Source: Alteromonas pelagimontana
GTDB taxonomy: Bacteria; Pseudomonadota; Gammaproteobacteria; Enterobacterales; Alteromonadaceae
NCBI RefSeq assembly: GCF_002499975.2
Contig: NZ_CP052766.1
Span: 1,984,001 to 2,048,000, forward strand
Direction of reading: 5' to 3'
DNA: 64,000 nt
The translations under genes and the position numbers were made by a program. Below the pieces are notes generated by a model. That model had not been told where the DNA came from and ran no database searches. It saw nothing but the letters and a program-made list of their open reading frames with translations. Numbering within the stretch: position 1 is the stretch's first letter; the number at the start of each line of letters is the position of its first letter. This document shows, one piece after another, positions 47,423-55,583 of the stretch.

Positions 47423-49831
47423 ATGAATGACGCTCGCTACCCAAACATTTCTGCTATTGATCACAGGCTAGCTGAGCTTGAAAACGAAAAGCAGCAGCTT
47501 CTCGCATTAAGAGAGGCTTTGCGTAGCGCTCAAAACGAGCGTTCAGTACAGACATTCACGCCAGAACAAAAGGTCACCCTATTCAGACAACGATTTCGTG
47601 GACGAGAGGATATCTTTGCCAATCGTTGGCAAAACCAACAGGGTCGCAGTGGCTATTCCGTAGCTTGTGATAATGAGTGGGTAAGTGGACTATGCAACAA
47701 ACCCCGCATTAAATGCCAAGACTGTTCACACCGAAAGTTTAGCGAATTAAACGAGCACATTATTTACAGGCACCTTACCGGTCATCAAGTGGTTGGTCTA
47801 TATCCACTACTTAAAGATAATTCGTGCTATTTGTTGGCAGCCGATTTTGACAAAGGCTGTTGGCAAGAAGAAGTCAAAGCAATGTCTAAAGCATGCCAAG
47901 AGTTTGATATTCCGCACGCGATAGAAATCTCGCGCTCTGGCAACGGGGCACACTTATGGATCTTTTTTGACACCAATATCCCCGCTAACCAGGCTCGGGC
48001 ACTGGGTTTCGCTTTGCTTGATAAAGCCATGGAAATATTTCCAAATCTTTCGTTTGACTCCTATGACAGGCTCTTTCCTAACCAAGATGTCCTTCCTGAA
48101 GGCGGTTTTGGTAATCTCATTGCGCTACCACTTCAAAAGGAAGCTCGCCTTTCAGGCCGTAGTTGCTTTGTTGACAGTGACCTGAATGCGATTGACGATC
48201 AATGGCAGTACCTTGCTGAGCTTAAAACGCTCACGCAATCGAGTATTGATCAACTCATAACAACCATTTCACCCAACACCCTATTACTGTCCGAACAAGG
48301 GCTAACAGATAACCGCCCACCTTGGGAAATCACAGCCAAAGCCACACCAATAAAATTAGAGTCTTTGCCGAAAAACGTGACTATTACCTTGGCCAACCAT
48401 ATCTACTTTTTGATGAGCGAGTTACCTGGGCCACTACTGGCAGGACTAAAGCGATTAGCGAGTTTTTCTAATCCTGTGTTTTTTAAAACACAAGCGTTGC
48501 GCTTTTCAACCCATGGCATTCCGAGGTTTATTTCCTGTGCTCGTATTGAAAACGGTTATCTAGCACTACCGCGAGGCTGTCTCGATGACGCGATTGCTTT
48601 GCTACAAGAGCACAATATTTCGCCACTATTTGACGATAAGCGTGAAAACGGCAAACCATTATTAAAACTTACCCCTGAGTTCACTTTGCGAAAGAATCAG
48701 CGGGACGCAGTGGCCGCAATAACCAAACATGACTTCGGTATTTTGCATGCGCCGACCGCATTTGGAAAAACGGTTACAGCCATTGGTATGATCGTAAAAC
48801 GCAAAGTAAATACCCTCATACTGGTTCATAGCCGACAGCTGCTTGAACAGTGGCAAGAGCGCTTGCGCACGTTCCTACCCGAAGTAACCATTGGCAGTAT
48901 AGGCGGGGGTAAAAGAAAGCCGAGTGGCATTATCGACATTGCCACCTACCAAAGTTTGGTTAATAAAAAAGACAATTCCATCACGCCTTTCATCCAAGAC
49001 TACGGCCACATTATTGTTGACGAATGCCACCATCTATCTGCGCCTAGGTTTGAAATGGTACTCAACGAGGTAAGAGCAAAATATGTATTGGGCCTAACAG
49101 CAACACCAGAACGACAAGATGGTCATCAAAAGATCATTTTTATGACAGCAGGGCCAATTCGCTACAAAGTGAAACAAAGCCCTGATGAGCAATTTACTCA
49201 AACCGTGATGATTCATCAGCTCTACGATGTACCGTCAGCAGAGCTATTAACAACAGGTGAGCGTCCAAAAATAAGCGATGCCTACCGCTGGCTCGTCGAT
49301 AACGAACAGCGCACGTCAAAAATCGTCTCAGACGCCTACGAGTGTGTTCAAAATGGCGGACACCCGTTAGTCCTTACAGAGCGTAGAGAGCACGCAGAAT
49401 CCATACACTCACGACTTACCGAAATGGGTATAAGCACTGTCGTACTTAAAGGCGCCATGAAAGCTGCGGAACGCAAGAACGCTGACAATCATCTGCAATC
49501 GGCTCAAGTTGTCGTCGCAACAGGAAAATATGTAGGCGAAGGATTTGACCTACCAAGACTGGATACGTTGTTTTTGGCCATGCCAATCGCATGGAAAGGC
49601 ACATTGGCCCAATATGCCGGTCGTATTCATCGTGAATCGGAAGGAAAAACACAAGTGACCATTCACGACTATGTGGACTGCGCCCTCCCTATGCTGCAAC
49701 GCATGTTTAAAAAACGCGAGAAAAGCTACAAGGCAATGGGGTATGCCCTTGAGTACATTGATGACAACAGTAACAAGCAACCTTCACTGAAGTTAGAAAA
49801 CGTCCATTCATCAAATACCAAGCCAAAATAA
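47423..49831 (+). CDS. TOTE-type primase-helicase fusion
   Basis: 802 aa. Residues 1-40 form a coiled coil. About residues 50-290 are an archaeo-eukaryotic primase domain of the TOTE conflict-system type: a Cys pair region (CNKPRIKCQDCSHRKF), LLAADFDKGCW with the catalytic DxD-like acids, SRSGNGAHLWIFF with the SxH motif, and SYDRLFPNQD…GGFGNLIALPLQ. The rest is a superfamily 2 helicase: Walker A HAPTAFGKT (about 443), DECHH, GLTATPERQDG, and a C-terminal RecA-like domain ending QYAGRIHRE. These fusions are predicted to act against invading nucleic acid. Here no partner effector is fused. Confidence 0.88.
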   Translation: MNDARYPNISAIDHRLAELENEKQQLLALREALRSAQNERSVQTFTPEQKVTLFRQRFRGREDIFANRWQNQQGRSGYSVACDNEWVSGLCNKPRIKCQDCSHRKFSELNEHIIYRHLTGHQVVGLYPLLKDNSCYLLAADFDKGCWQEEVKAMSKACQEFDIPHAIEISRSGNGAHLWIFFDTNIPANQARALGFALLDKAMEIFPNLSFDSYDRLFPNQDVLPEGGFGNLIALPLQKEARLSGRSCFVDSDLNAIDDQWQYLAELKTLTQSSIDQLITTISPNTLLLSEQGLTDNRPPWEITAKATPIKLESLPKNVTITLANHIYFLMSELPGPLLAGLKRLASFSNPVFFKTQALRFSTHGIPRFISCARIENGYLALPRGCLDDAIALLQEHNISPLFDDKRENGKPLLKLTPEFTLRKNQRDAVAAITKHDFGILHAPTAFGKTVTAIGMIVKRKVNTLILVHSRQLLEQWQERLRTFLPEVTIGSIGGGKRKPSGIIDIATYQSLVNKKDNSITPFIQDYGHIIVDECHHLSAPRFEMVLNEVRAKYVLGLTATPERQDGHQKIIFMTAGPIRYKVKQSPDEQFTQTVMIHQLYDVPSAELLTTGERPKISDAYRWLVDNEQRTSKIVSDAYECVQNGGHPLVLTERREHAESIHSRLTEMGISTVVLKGAMKAAERKNADNHLQSAQVVVATGKYVGEGFDLPRLDTLFLAMPIAWKGTLAQYAGRIHRESEGKTQVTIHDYVDCALPMLQRMFKKREKSYKAMGYALEYIDDNSNKQPSLKLENVHSSNTKPK

Positions 49832-50287
49832 ACAGCAGCACTTCATTAAACACTTCCCCATGCCTTTATACCCATACGCCAAAACCACTATCCGTTTGGC
49901 TTTTGGATCGAAACGCCAAACAGGGAAATTAGCCCATTTACTGTTTGGCTTCTCGATTGAAATCCAACACTGCTAAGCATTGCAGCTACTGGCGCAACGC
50001 AAGGTTTAGCACTTTTTGCACCCTAAACCAACCTCGGCATCAAAGTACAAACCGTTTGATTTTTTAAACCCAGAATGCAAACGATCGTTTGGCGTCTCGA
50101 TTTTTTTCACTAGCCAAATGCCGCCAAACAGCGCCGTATTGGACTACGTATATCAAACAGTTAGCCGCATACAGGTCATCATAAAAAACCGATTTGACTG
50201 GTTAGTTTGATAGCCATTTCTTTCATCTATTTCACCACCGAGTCTGTACCCGACCACTGAAAATAGACGGCATGAAAAACCAACAAG
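49832..50287. repeat. intergenic array of GTTTGGC repeats in both orientations
   Basis: About 460 nt without a convincing gene. GTTTGGC occurs at 49894, 49943 and 50087, each followed by a similar tail (…TTCTCGAT type); the inverse GCCAAAC is at 49915 and 50123, with degenerate copies nearby (GTTTGAT at 50054, GCCAAAT at 50113). The spacing resembles iterons or a protein-binding array. Confidence 0.5.
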
Positions 50288-50299
50288 GTGATAAGTGAC

Positions 50300-51007
50300 G
50301 TGTTATGGGCAAGTGGTAACAATTGGGATAGAGAATGGATAAAGCAGGTGGTCGATTTACTAGTTGGGCATGGCGCGTTTACCCTCTACCCAGCATTAAG
50401 CCAGTGCGATAATGCCGCCGAACGCTTAACCCGCTGGCTGACCTTTCAGTTACCACGCGTTAAACAAGCACACCCAGGCTGCCCGATTCACCAATGGCTA
50501 AATAGCATTGGCGCACAAGTGATCGTAGAAAAATGGCAAAGCCCCGAGCAATGGCCAAACCTGTATTGGCTACCTTTACCTGAGGTTGATGGCCATGCGC
50601 AAGGCGGGCTAGTTTTGCTGCCAGCTCATTTGTTACCGGCACATTTTTTACCGGTATATATGAACGGCACAATACAAACCAGAACATTGCAAGCAAACAC
50701 ACCAGCCAACGCCTGTATCTTTTGGTGCATCACGCCTTTGTCTAAAACAGGAAAGCGCGCTACCTTGCACCCCAAACAGCAAAACCGCGCATTTTGCCTG
50801 CCCAGTACGCCAGAACAAATAGGAAAATCGTGCACGGGGTTATTAGTGAGCGGTTTAAGAAAAGAAAGCCAAAAACGAAACGCCAACGTGATCAGTCACC
50901 AGTTAAACCTAGCGCTGCTGCACCACCTTTGTGGGCCGGAGAATGATGTGTGGATTACGAACAAATGCTTTGTTAACGACAAGAAGGAAACTCAACAACA
51001 AGGCTAA
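50300..51007 (+). CDS. hypothetical protein, about 236 aa
   Basis: Not recognised. No ATG start fits; GTG at 50300 has AAGGTGA 7 nt upstream and is preferred to GTG at 50288. A soluble protein with many tryptophans (WASGNNWDREW, WLTFQL, WQSPEQWPNLYWLPLPEV) and a small internal repeat (LLPAHLLPAHFLP). No catalytic motif was recognised. It stands between the repeat array and a hairpin-rich region. Confidence 0.6.
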   Translation: MLWASGNNWDREWIKQVVDLLVGHGAFTLYPALSQCDNAAERLTRWLTFQLPRVKQAHPGCPIHQWLNSIGAQVIVEKWQSPEQWPNLYWLPLPEVDGHAQGGLVLLPAHLLPAHFLPVYMNGTIQTRTLQANTPANACIFWCITPLSKTGKRATLHPKQQNRAFCLPSTPEQIGKSCTGLLVSGLRKESQKRNANVISHQLNLALLHHLCGPENDVWITNKCFVNDKKETQQQG

Positions 51008-51362
51008 ATAGCTTGATATTTGTTATGATGAAAACCACAATTTCACTCAAGCTCTTTAAAGCTGGTTGAGCCTTTACCTAGTGTTTTGGCTCGTGGCTGC
51101 GCCTCAGTCGCCGTTAAGACTGGGGCCTATCTCTTACAAACTACTCGAAATCACAAGCCCCAGAAACGAGTAACCCCTCACAGGGCGCTGATCTAACGGG
51201 TAGCGGGAGGGGTGTTGTTGACGCGATTTTAATATCAAAAGCGCCAAATAGCGCGATATTATTTGATGTCACTTTTTACTTAGCAGTTGTTCGGAATAAC
51301 CGAACAACTGCCATTTTGCCCGTTGAGTCACACACTCGCCATCACTCACACCTTTTTAAGTA
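51008..51362. other. highly structured intergenic region
   Basis: About 355 nt without a gene. Pairing arms seen: CTCAA/TTGAG (51044-51070), CTGGGGC/GCCCCAG (51120-51163), ACTCG/CGAGT (51143-51171), and ACCCCTC/GAGGGGT with inner CGCT/AGCG (51173-51213). Such density of helices suggests a structured RNA or a transfer or replication site. Confidence 0.4.
51283..51311. terminator. strong hairpin between converging genes
   Basis: GCAGTTGTTCGG and CCGAACAACTGC form a perfect 12-bp stem with a 5-nt loop, between the 50.3-kb gene and the converging zinc-finger gene. T runs are short on both sides, so its role as a terminator is likely but not certain. Confidence 0.5.
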
Positions 51363-51575
51363 TCAGACTGTTTTAAGCACCTGCTTTTTAAAGGCATTCA
51401 TGGCTAGCTTATTAAAACGAGCTTCATCTGCACCTGCCTGTTCACTATTACAGTAATCACACATTGAATACTGGCTTTCAATTTGGCCATGTTGACCCAA
51501 ATGCTCAACCGTAATCTTTTCAGTATGCAGGATGAGTTGGCCCATCTCGCAAATTGAACAGGTTCGAGTATTCAT
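51363..51575 (-). CDS. MqsA/YgiT-type zinc-finger protein without the DNA-binding domain
   Basis: 70 aa. Two CxxC pairs (CSICEMG and CDYCNSEQAG) and the pattern between them match the N-terminal zinc-binding domain of MqsA antitoxins, which holds the MqsR toxin. The C-terminal helix-turn-helix of MqsA is absent, and no MqsR-like toxin gene lies beside it. It may be an orphan toxin-binding domain or a gene relic that still reads cleanly. ATG is clear. Confidence 0.6.
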   Translation of the reverse strand: MNTRTCSICEMGQLILHTEKITVEHLGQHGQIESQYSMCDYCNSEQAGADEARFNKLAMNAFKKQVLKTV

Positions 51576-51636
51576 AACAAATCATCCCCACTGCTTCGAC
51601 TAACAGCTAGAAAACGGAAAGCACTCTGAATAACAT

Positions 51637-51666
51637 ATTGCTACCGACATTCATGTCGGTAGCAAT
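51637..51666. repeat. 13-bp perfect inverted repeat
   Basis: Arms ATTGCTACCGACA and TGTCGGTAGCAAT with a 4-nt loop lie upstream of the zinc-finger gene and downstream of darG. No T run follows on either strand, so an operator or a terminator for the long minus-strand unit are both possible. Confidence 0.5.
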
Positions 51667-51797
51667 ACCCTGCGGCTCACAGCCAAAAAACAAACTCGAA
51701 CTGTCGGAGTACTGCTCTTAGAATTAACAGAAAAAAGGAACCAGACAAAGTAAAAATAAACTATCTGGAATTTCCGAATAGTTGCGTTATTTATTAA

Positions 51798-52838
51798 CTA
51801 AGCAGTTATCCAGCTTTGGTTTGTTAACACCTGCTCTGCAATCGCAATTTGCCTTGCAGTAAACATTTGTTTGCGTGAATTCCATGAGTGCACCTTTTGT
51901 ACAATTTCTTCGGTGCTTTGTACTTGCTCATGTTTACTTAACCAATGCACCGTTGCCAAAAGTTCTAAGCCTTGTGGGGACTCAAAACCTTCAACTAACT
52001 GCGACACTTTCTCAAATCGTGTTCGAGTGTCAGGGTGTTGAGTAAGAAACTCCTGCGCATCTTCTATAGCGCCTGGCACTAGCTGTAACTCTTTTTCAGG
52101 TGCATCTCCACCATCGGCATAACCTGAGATAAAGTGCCCTTCAATCGCATTGAGCACATGCCGCAAATTTTGTGCATAAGGGCCATAATGCGCTTTTTCG
52201 TATTTTAATCTTAATGGCTCACCTGCTTCTTGCATAAAATACAAAAGCTTATGAACTTCAAGTAACGAAACTGTTGGGTCAAGCAAACCTCTTAGATAGC
52301 GTTGCACTAACTCAATTAATACAGCCCTACCAGCCGTCATGTTAGGCACTGCTTTATGTTTTGCTATTTTGTCGTTTTGAGGCGCACCTATAGGCTCGTA
52401 GAGAAAAACATCCACATCACGCAAAGGCTGCATTGCCTCTTCAATTTTTTCACGCACAATTGCCCAATCTAAACCACCTAAACCAGCACCTAGCGGTGGA
52501 ATAGCAACAGATTTTATTCCAAGCCGTTGAATATCATCAACCAGCGCCACAAGGCCAGATTCAATATCTTCAATACGACTTGCAGCACGCCAGTGGCGTT
52601 TTGTTGGGAAATTAATGATATAACGAGGATTGGCTAATTGACCAGTTTCAAAAATAAACATTCTACCTGGCTGTACGTCTTTGTTTTTACAAGCAAGAGC
52701 ATAAGCATTGAAATTGTTTGGCCACGCCTTTTTAAATTGTAGTGCTATGCCACGCCCCATCACGCCAACACAATTAACAGTATTAATTATCGCTTCTGCA
52801 TCAGCGCGTAAAATATCACCATGTGTCATTCTAATCAT
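51798..52838 (-). CDS. darG: DarG macrodomain antitoxin (DNA ADP-ribosyl glycohydrolase)
   Basis: 346 aa. The N-terminal macrodomain (about residues 1-150) has the ADP-ribose loops INTVNCVGVMGRGIALQFK and IPPLGAGLGGLDW, as in DarG and TARG1. It removes ADP-ribose from thymidines or guanines in DNA. The C-terminal half (about 170-346) is the toxin-binding region of DarG. It starts 13 nt after the darT stop and is intact, although darT is not. Last gene of the defence unit. Confidence 0.92.
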   Translation of the reverse strand: MIRMTHGDILRADAEAIINTVNCVGVMGRGIALQFKKAWPNNFNAYALACKNKDVQPGRMFIFETGQLANPRYIINFPTKRHWRAASRIEDIESGLVALVDDIQRLGIKSVAIPPLGAGLGGLDWAIVREKIEEAMQPLRDVDVFLYEPIGAPQNDKIAKHKAVPNMTAGRAVLIELVQRYLRGLLDPTVSLLEVHKLLYFMQEAGEPLRLKYEKAHYGPYAQNLRHVLNAIEGHFISGYADGGDAPEKELQLVPGAIEDAQEFLTQHPDTRTRFEKVSQLVEGFESPQGLELLATVHWLSKHEQVQSTEEIVQKVHSWNSRKQMFTARQIAIAEQVLTNQSWITA

Positions 52839-52851
52839 ATCTACGGCCTCC

Positions 52852-53490
52852 TCAGTAATACCAGTTAGAATTTATTGTTAGTGTGGGCTTAAATGCTGCT
52901 GTTCGCAAGATGTTTGCAACTTGCTGATAAATAGCGGGGGATTTTACCACAATAGCTTCTATCAAGTGCCAAGGAAAACTGTGTTCCATCAAAAACTCAG
53001 CTTGTTTTCCCTCTTTGCAATTTTGCCATTGCGTTGCAGCAATTGCCTGCCAATCCAGCTCATTCAACTGCGCTAAATCATTTCTATCTTCAAAAAAACG
53101 TGAGCCCGCATTCGATAAAGTAAATGCCCAACGGTGATTTTGCTGCCGTGCCCATTAAACACTTGCATTTAAATCAGCTTGTAAATGAATGATTGGCTCT
53201 TGCCCGCCTTTATATGCTAACTCCTCACTATCAGCTCTATGAATTACATACAACATGATGGAACGAGGACAAAAATAAAATGGCACACATTGCCCAACAA
53301 ACAAATCAGGATAACTGCTCAAGGTCAACTCTGTTAAACGGCGCTGCTTGATGGTATTCATTCCTATCGTTGTGCCTATGGCATTTTGTGCAATGATTTG
53401 GGCATCACATAACAATCCTTGAGATGCCAAAATAGAAGCGAGCCTGTCTACATGAACAATATGATAAATTTTAGGTTGAGCTGGTACCAT
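52852..53490 (-). pseudogene. darT: darT toxin gene (DNA ADP-ribosyltransferase) with an in-frame stop
   Basis: Reconstructed length 212 codons, normal for DarT, an NAD-dependent enzyme that ADP-ribosylates single-stranded DNA. The first 111 residues carry IYHIVHVDRLASIL, TIGMNTIKQRR and QCVPFYFCPRSIMLYVIHR, the NAD-binding part. A TAA at 53155-53157 interrupts the frame. Reading on in the same frame gives WAFTLSNAGSRFFEDR and GKQAEFLMEHSFPWHLIE, which holds the expected catalytic Glu. One base change (for instance CAA or GAA to TAA) explains the break. The product would lack the catalytic Glu. Confidence 0.88.
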
Positions 53491-53492
53491 AC

Positions 53493-53532
53493 CTACCCCA
53501 TTGTCGTGACAGAATTAGCACAGCGTTTTTCC
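53493..53532 (-). pseudogene. detached 3' end of kwaB
   Basis: If the IS and one target copy are removed, the kwaB frame continues from PFG into KEKRCANSVTTMG and stops at TAG, 2 nt before the darT ATG. The total is then 279 codons, exactly in frame. Confidence 0.75.
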
Positions 53533-53541
53533 TTACCAAAG

Positions 53542-54786
53542 CAGGGCGGGATCCTAACTTTTTGGTATAGCAACCGCTTTATTGATCAGCTATTGGTATA
53601 AGCACCATGGAACTCTGGTTGATTTGTACGATCAGATCAGTTTTCATTTCATTAAAGACTGACATGAGCTTATTAAAACACTTGGAAATCATCACCGACC
53701 ACCGCAACGATATCAATAAAAAGCATGACCTGATTGATGTCATTTTCCTCACTCTAGCTGCCGTGCTCAGCGGTGCTGATGGATGGAAGTCTATTCAGCA
53801 ATTTGGCGACTTACAGCTTGAATGGCTGCGTCAACATCGTGGATTTGCTAATGGTATTCCAAGACGGCACTGTATCGCTACCATTATCAAGGCGCTGGAT
53901 ACTCAAGTGTTGCTGAAAGCTGTATTTGGCTGGATTAACGACCAGCGTAAGCAACAAGGGAAACAAGTTATTGCGTTGGACGGTAAGACGATGCGCGGAG
54001 CCTGGCGCGACGATGCCAGCAAAGCCCTACATGTGGTGAGTGCATTTGATGTAGGTAATGGCGTTGCGCTTTATCAAGGGAGCTCAGACAGTAAAGGACA
54101 TGAGGGGGACGTGGCGCGTCAGGTTATTGCCGCACTCACACTGGACAATGCGGTGGTCACACTGGATGCATTACACTGCCAGGCCGACACCATGAAAGCG
54201 GTGATTAAAGGTAAAGGCGATTTTGTGATCCAGTTAAAGGGAAATCAGCCTACTTTAAGTCAGCATGTAAAAACTTGTTTCGCCGAACAGTATGAAAATC
54301 CGGAACTGGCCACTTTCGAGCAGATTAACCGCGGGCACGGACGTGAGGAAAAGCGTACTGTGATGCAAATGAAGGCCAAATTACCCAAAGAACTCAAGCA
54401 AAAATGGCCGCATGTCCAGACTTTCATTGAGGTCGCTAGCGAACGGTGTGTGAAAAACACCACTGCTTGCTCATCACGCTGGTACGCAAGCTCATTGCCC
54501 GTTAATGCCGAGCAGGCTGCCGGTATCGTGCGGGATCATTGGGCTGTGGAGAATCAACTGCATTGGGTTTTGGATGTGGTGTTTCGAGAAGACGAGCTTA
54601 AGATCGGTGACCCAACAGGTGCTACACACCTGGCGTTATTCAACCGGGCATGTCTTAGCTTAATACGGCAACATATGGGCAAGAAGGATAGCATCGCAGG
54701 GAAACGACGAGCTGCTCTGTGGAGTCCGGAATTCAGAACAGAGTTGCTTTTTGGTTAAATAATGTGCGAAGTAGAATCCCGCCCTG
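53542..54786 (+). mobile_element. ISAs1-family insertion sequence, 1,245 bp, inserted in kwaB
   Basis: Terminal inverted repeats start CAGGGCGGGATCCTA on the left and (inverted) CAGGGCGGGATTCTA on the right, with one mismatch. TTACCAAAG flanks both ends (53533-53541 and 54787-54795) as a 9-bp target duplication. One transposase gene fills the element. The intact ends and perfect duplication point to a recent insertion. Confidence 0.95.
53664..54758 (+). CDS. ISAs1-family transposase
   Basis: 364 aa, DDE transposase. It begins MSLLKHLEIITDHRND, the family N-terminus; the ATG at 53607 adds 19 residues but fits less well. Catalytic acids are visible in ALDGKTMRG (D), VTLDALHCQ (D) and HWAVENQLHW (E). 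QLKGNQP and the C-terminal REDELKIG also match. It appears intact. It is transcribed against the defence genes around it. Confidence 0.95.
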   Translation: MSLLKHLEIITDHRNDINKKHDLIDVIFLTLAAVLSGADGWKSIQQFGDLQLEWLRQHRGFANGIPRRHCIATIIKALDTQVLLKAVFGWINDQRKQQGKQVIALDGKTMRGAWRDDASKALHVVSAFDVGNGVALYQGSSDSKGHEGDVARQVIAALTLDNAVVTLDALHCQADTMKAVIKGKGDFVIQLKGNQPTLSQHVKTCFAEQYENPELATFEQINRGHGREEKRTVMQMKAKLPKELKQKWPHVQTFIEVASERCVKNTTACSSRWYASSLPVNAEQAAGIVRDHWAVENQLHWVLDVVFREDELKIGDPTGATHLALFNRACLSLIRQHMGKKDSIAGKRRAALWSPEFRTELLFG

Positions 54787-55583
54787 TTACCAAAGGGGGT
54801 GGTGTAAAAGCGCTGTTCTATGCCGTAAACCAATAATTTCAAGTCTTCATCCGTTGAGATTTCAAACTTTTGATTCTGTTGATCAAATTTAAGTTTTTGC
54901 TCGCAGTATCCATCGATATATTCAAGCATATTGGTTTTATCGTCGGGAGACATATTTTCAAGCGTTTTCATAGCAAGACCAATGCGTTTACGATTCGGTT
55001 TTGAAACCTTATCAACGCTATAGCCATTACTTTTTTCAATAAAGGGCTCCTCCAAAAATTGCTCAACTTCTTCTTTTGTTGCTTCTTTATAAAGCTCATC
55101 TATGCCAACGAATATGCTCGATATTGTAGCGAGATTCTTAAATATCAGGGTATCTGACGCTTTGTAATAAACTGCATCAGGCAAAGCGTTTATCACCAAA
55201 CGGGTTTGACTTTTTTCAAGCTCAGCCGCTTCGCCAAACACCAGGGTTTTACGCTTAACAAAAAGGCTTGGAGTAATTTTTTGAAAATAAAAATCCTCAC
55301 CCTGGACAGCAAATAAATAGGCAATTTTTGAAAAGTTTTCTTTGGTTAAATCATCGTAATCTTTTGAGTCGTATATCTTCTTCAAAAGGTCAATACAGAA
55401 CGCTTGGTTGCTAAAGCCTTCAATTTTGAACCATGAGTCTTCATCGAGGTTGTGATCTGGGTTGTATGGAACACAGGCTTCTAAATCGACTTTGACTGTA
55501 TCAAATAGAGATTGATCAGAAACCAATTTGAAAATACGTTTTTTTGCTCTTGTTTTTATGTGTGCCAGTATATGGTCCATCAC
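54660..55583 (-). CDS. kwaB: KwaB, Kiwa defence protein (DUF4868), 3' end replaced by IS sequence
   Basis: The open frame has 307 codons, but only the first 265 or so are native; the last ~42 are read from the IS end. The native part is soluble and matches the DUF4868 architecture of KwaB (FAVQGEDFYFQKITPSLFVKRKT, EKSQTRLVINALPDAVYYK as landmarks). In Kiwa, KwaB acts with membrane-bound KwaA to bind phage DNA and stop its replication. Start is GTG at 55583, sharing a base with the kwaA stop, or ATG at 55580. The insertion removes only about 14 native residues, so function may persist. Confidence 0.8.
   Translation of the reverse strand: MMDHILAHIKTRAKKRIFKLVSDQSLFDTVKVDLEACVPYNPDHNLDEDSWFKIEGFSNQAFCIDLLKKIYDSKDYDDLTKENFSKIAYLFAVQGEDFYFQKITPSLFVKRKTLVFGEAAELEKSQTRLVINALPDAVYYKASDTLIFKNLATISSIFVGIDELYKEATKEEVEQFLEEPFIEKSNGYSVDKVSKPNRKRIGLAMKTLENMSPDDKTNMLEYIDGYCEQKLKFDQQNQKFEISTDEDLKLLVYGIEQRFYTTPFGNRAGFYFAHYLTKKQLCSEFRTPQSSSSFPCDAILLAHMLPY

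Noticed and set aside
49832..50287. Repeat array as a CRISPR
   Set aside because: Repeats are only 7-15 nt, in both orientations and unevenly spaced, with no cas genes.
53493..53601. Plus-strand frame 53419-53601 as a gene upstream of the transposase
   Set aside because: It runs across the IS boundary and opposite darT and kwaB sequence, so it is an accident of the insertion.
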